45,005 nucleotides of DNA from an uncultured Clostridia bacterium (GTDB lineage: Bacteria; Bacillota; Clostridia; Christensenellales; UBA1242). The position numbers were made by a program, and so were the translations under genes. The notes under the pieces are model-generated. The model saw only the letters and a list, made by a program, of their open reading frames with translations. It did not search any database and was not told the origin of the DNA. The stretch is from positions 1 through 45,005 of the forward strand of contig CANQKH010000014.1 of NCBI GenBank assembly GCA_947624415.1, read 5' to 3'. This document shows, piece after piece, positions 44,661 to 45,005 of this stretch (positions are counted from its first letter, which is position 1; every line of letters starts with the position of its first letter).

Positions 44661-44930
44661 AGGAACACAATAACAACAGCGAGGTTACGAGATGTTTTCT
44701 TATTGATAGTTATTCACTCAAAATGTTTTTCTTCAATCTTTGCTTTGTTGCCTCATTTTAGTGGTGGTTTTTATTAAAAAATCTATATTTTACAAAATTT
44801 TTTTATCTTTTAAAAATTATAAAATACGCCTTGCCAGGCTTGAAAAAGCGAACACATGGTGAGGTGTTGGTTTAAATTTTTAAAAATCCAAAAAAAATCG
44901 AAAATTTTTAAATTTTTTTTAAAAAAAGTG
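44661..44930. other. AT-rich gap without genes
   Basis: About 270 bases with no supported gene. A small GCCT/AGGC hairpin near 44830 and long A/T tracts immediately upstream of the next promoter (44880-44928, UP-element-like) are the only features. Confidence 0.55.
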
Positions 44931-44960
44931 TTGACAAGGTGTTTTGAATTGTGATATTAT
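44931..44960 (+). promoter_or_regulatory. Strong promoter at the right edge
   Basis: Consensus TTGACA (44931-44936), an 18-bp spacer ending in TGTGA, and TATTAT (44955-44960), preceded by dense A/T tracts that could act as an UP element. Transcription would start near 44967. Confidence 0.75.
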
Positions 44961-44965
44961 ACTCA

Positions 44966-45005
44966 TGCTAACTTAAAAAGGCGCTGATAGTTGCGTCTGT
45001 TAGCA
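44966..45005 (+). ncRNA. 5' end of a structured RNA or leader, cut by the window
   Basis: A hairpin begins at the expected transcription start: TGCTAAC (44966-44972) with GTTAGCA (44999-45005), inner stem GGCGC (44980-44984) with GCGTC (44993-44997), loop TGATAGTT. No ribosome binding site or start codon is present, so this looks like a noncoding RNA or riboregulator. The rest lies beyond the window. Confidence 0.5.

Overview
The window is AT-rich and uses the standard bacterial code, with TGA read as a stop (for example at 34978-34980 and 44570-44572). It has strong GGAGG-type ribosome binding sites, -10 boxes that are often extended (TGTGATATAAT), Rho-independent terminators after most transcription units, two lipobox lipoproteins, a CotF-like coat protein pair and one tRNA-Arg(UCG). 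Together these point to a Gram-positive Bacillota genome, most likely an uncultured gut- or rumen-type Clostridia relative. That placement is inferred from style and gene families, not from a marker gene. No replication, integrase or transposase gene was seen.

Layout. 1-352 is the 3' part of a structured RNA ending in a perfect terminator. 537-1253 encodes a small membrane protein resembling a CorB/DUF21 membrane module. 1401-3473 encodes an ankyrin-type repeat protein. 4024-25215 is a single uninterrupted gene for a 7063-residue surface protein: signal peptide, N-terminal Ig-like domains, then a very long array of MBG/YDG-like beta domains and a C-terminal membrane anchor. It is followed 12 bases later by a membrane-anchored, Glu-rich cytoplasmic protein (25228-27468) carrying two near-identical copies of one domain. 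The two genes form an operon, and this is the centrepiece of the window. A bidirectional terminator separates them from a convergent 729-residue lipoprotein gene (27624-29813, minus). A tRNA-Arg and a four-helix membrane protein share one minus-strand transcript (30084-30825).

The right part holds an acetyltransferase (31214-31654), two paralogous proteins with Gly/Ala-rich hydrophobic cores (31745-33271 and 33456-34760) with a small coiled-coil protein, the coat-protein pair (35111-35634), a 1272-residue DNA2/NAM7-type helicase with a C-terminal nuclease-fold domain (35861-39679, candidate anti-phage defence), a small orphan gene (39724-40068), three tandem paralogs of an unnamed Firmicutes family (40291-42350), a minus-strand orphan (42462-42965) and a second lipoprotein (43280-44572). 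The window ends inside a new transcript: a promoter at 44931-44960 and an RNA hairpin that starts at its expected +1.

How they may work together. The giant protein, its cytoplasmic-facing operon partner and the two lipoproteins suggest a cell-envelope region. The giant protein would be pinned by one helix with its basic tail inside, where the acidic partner is also anchored. Several short genes start at an internal ATG rather than at the longest possible start, because the longer version runs over the promoter or the ribosome binding site; corrected starts are given. Functional links beyond operon structure are inference.
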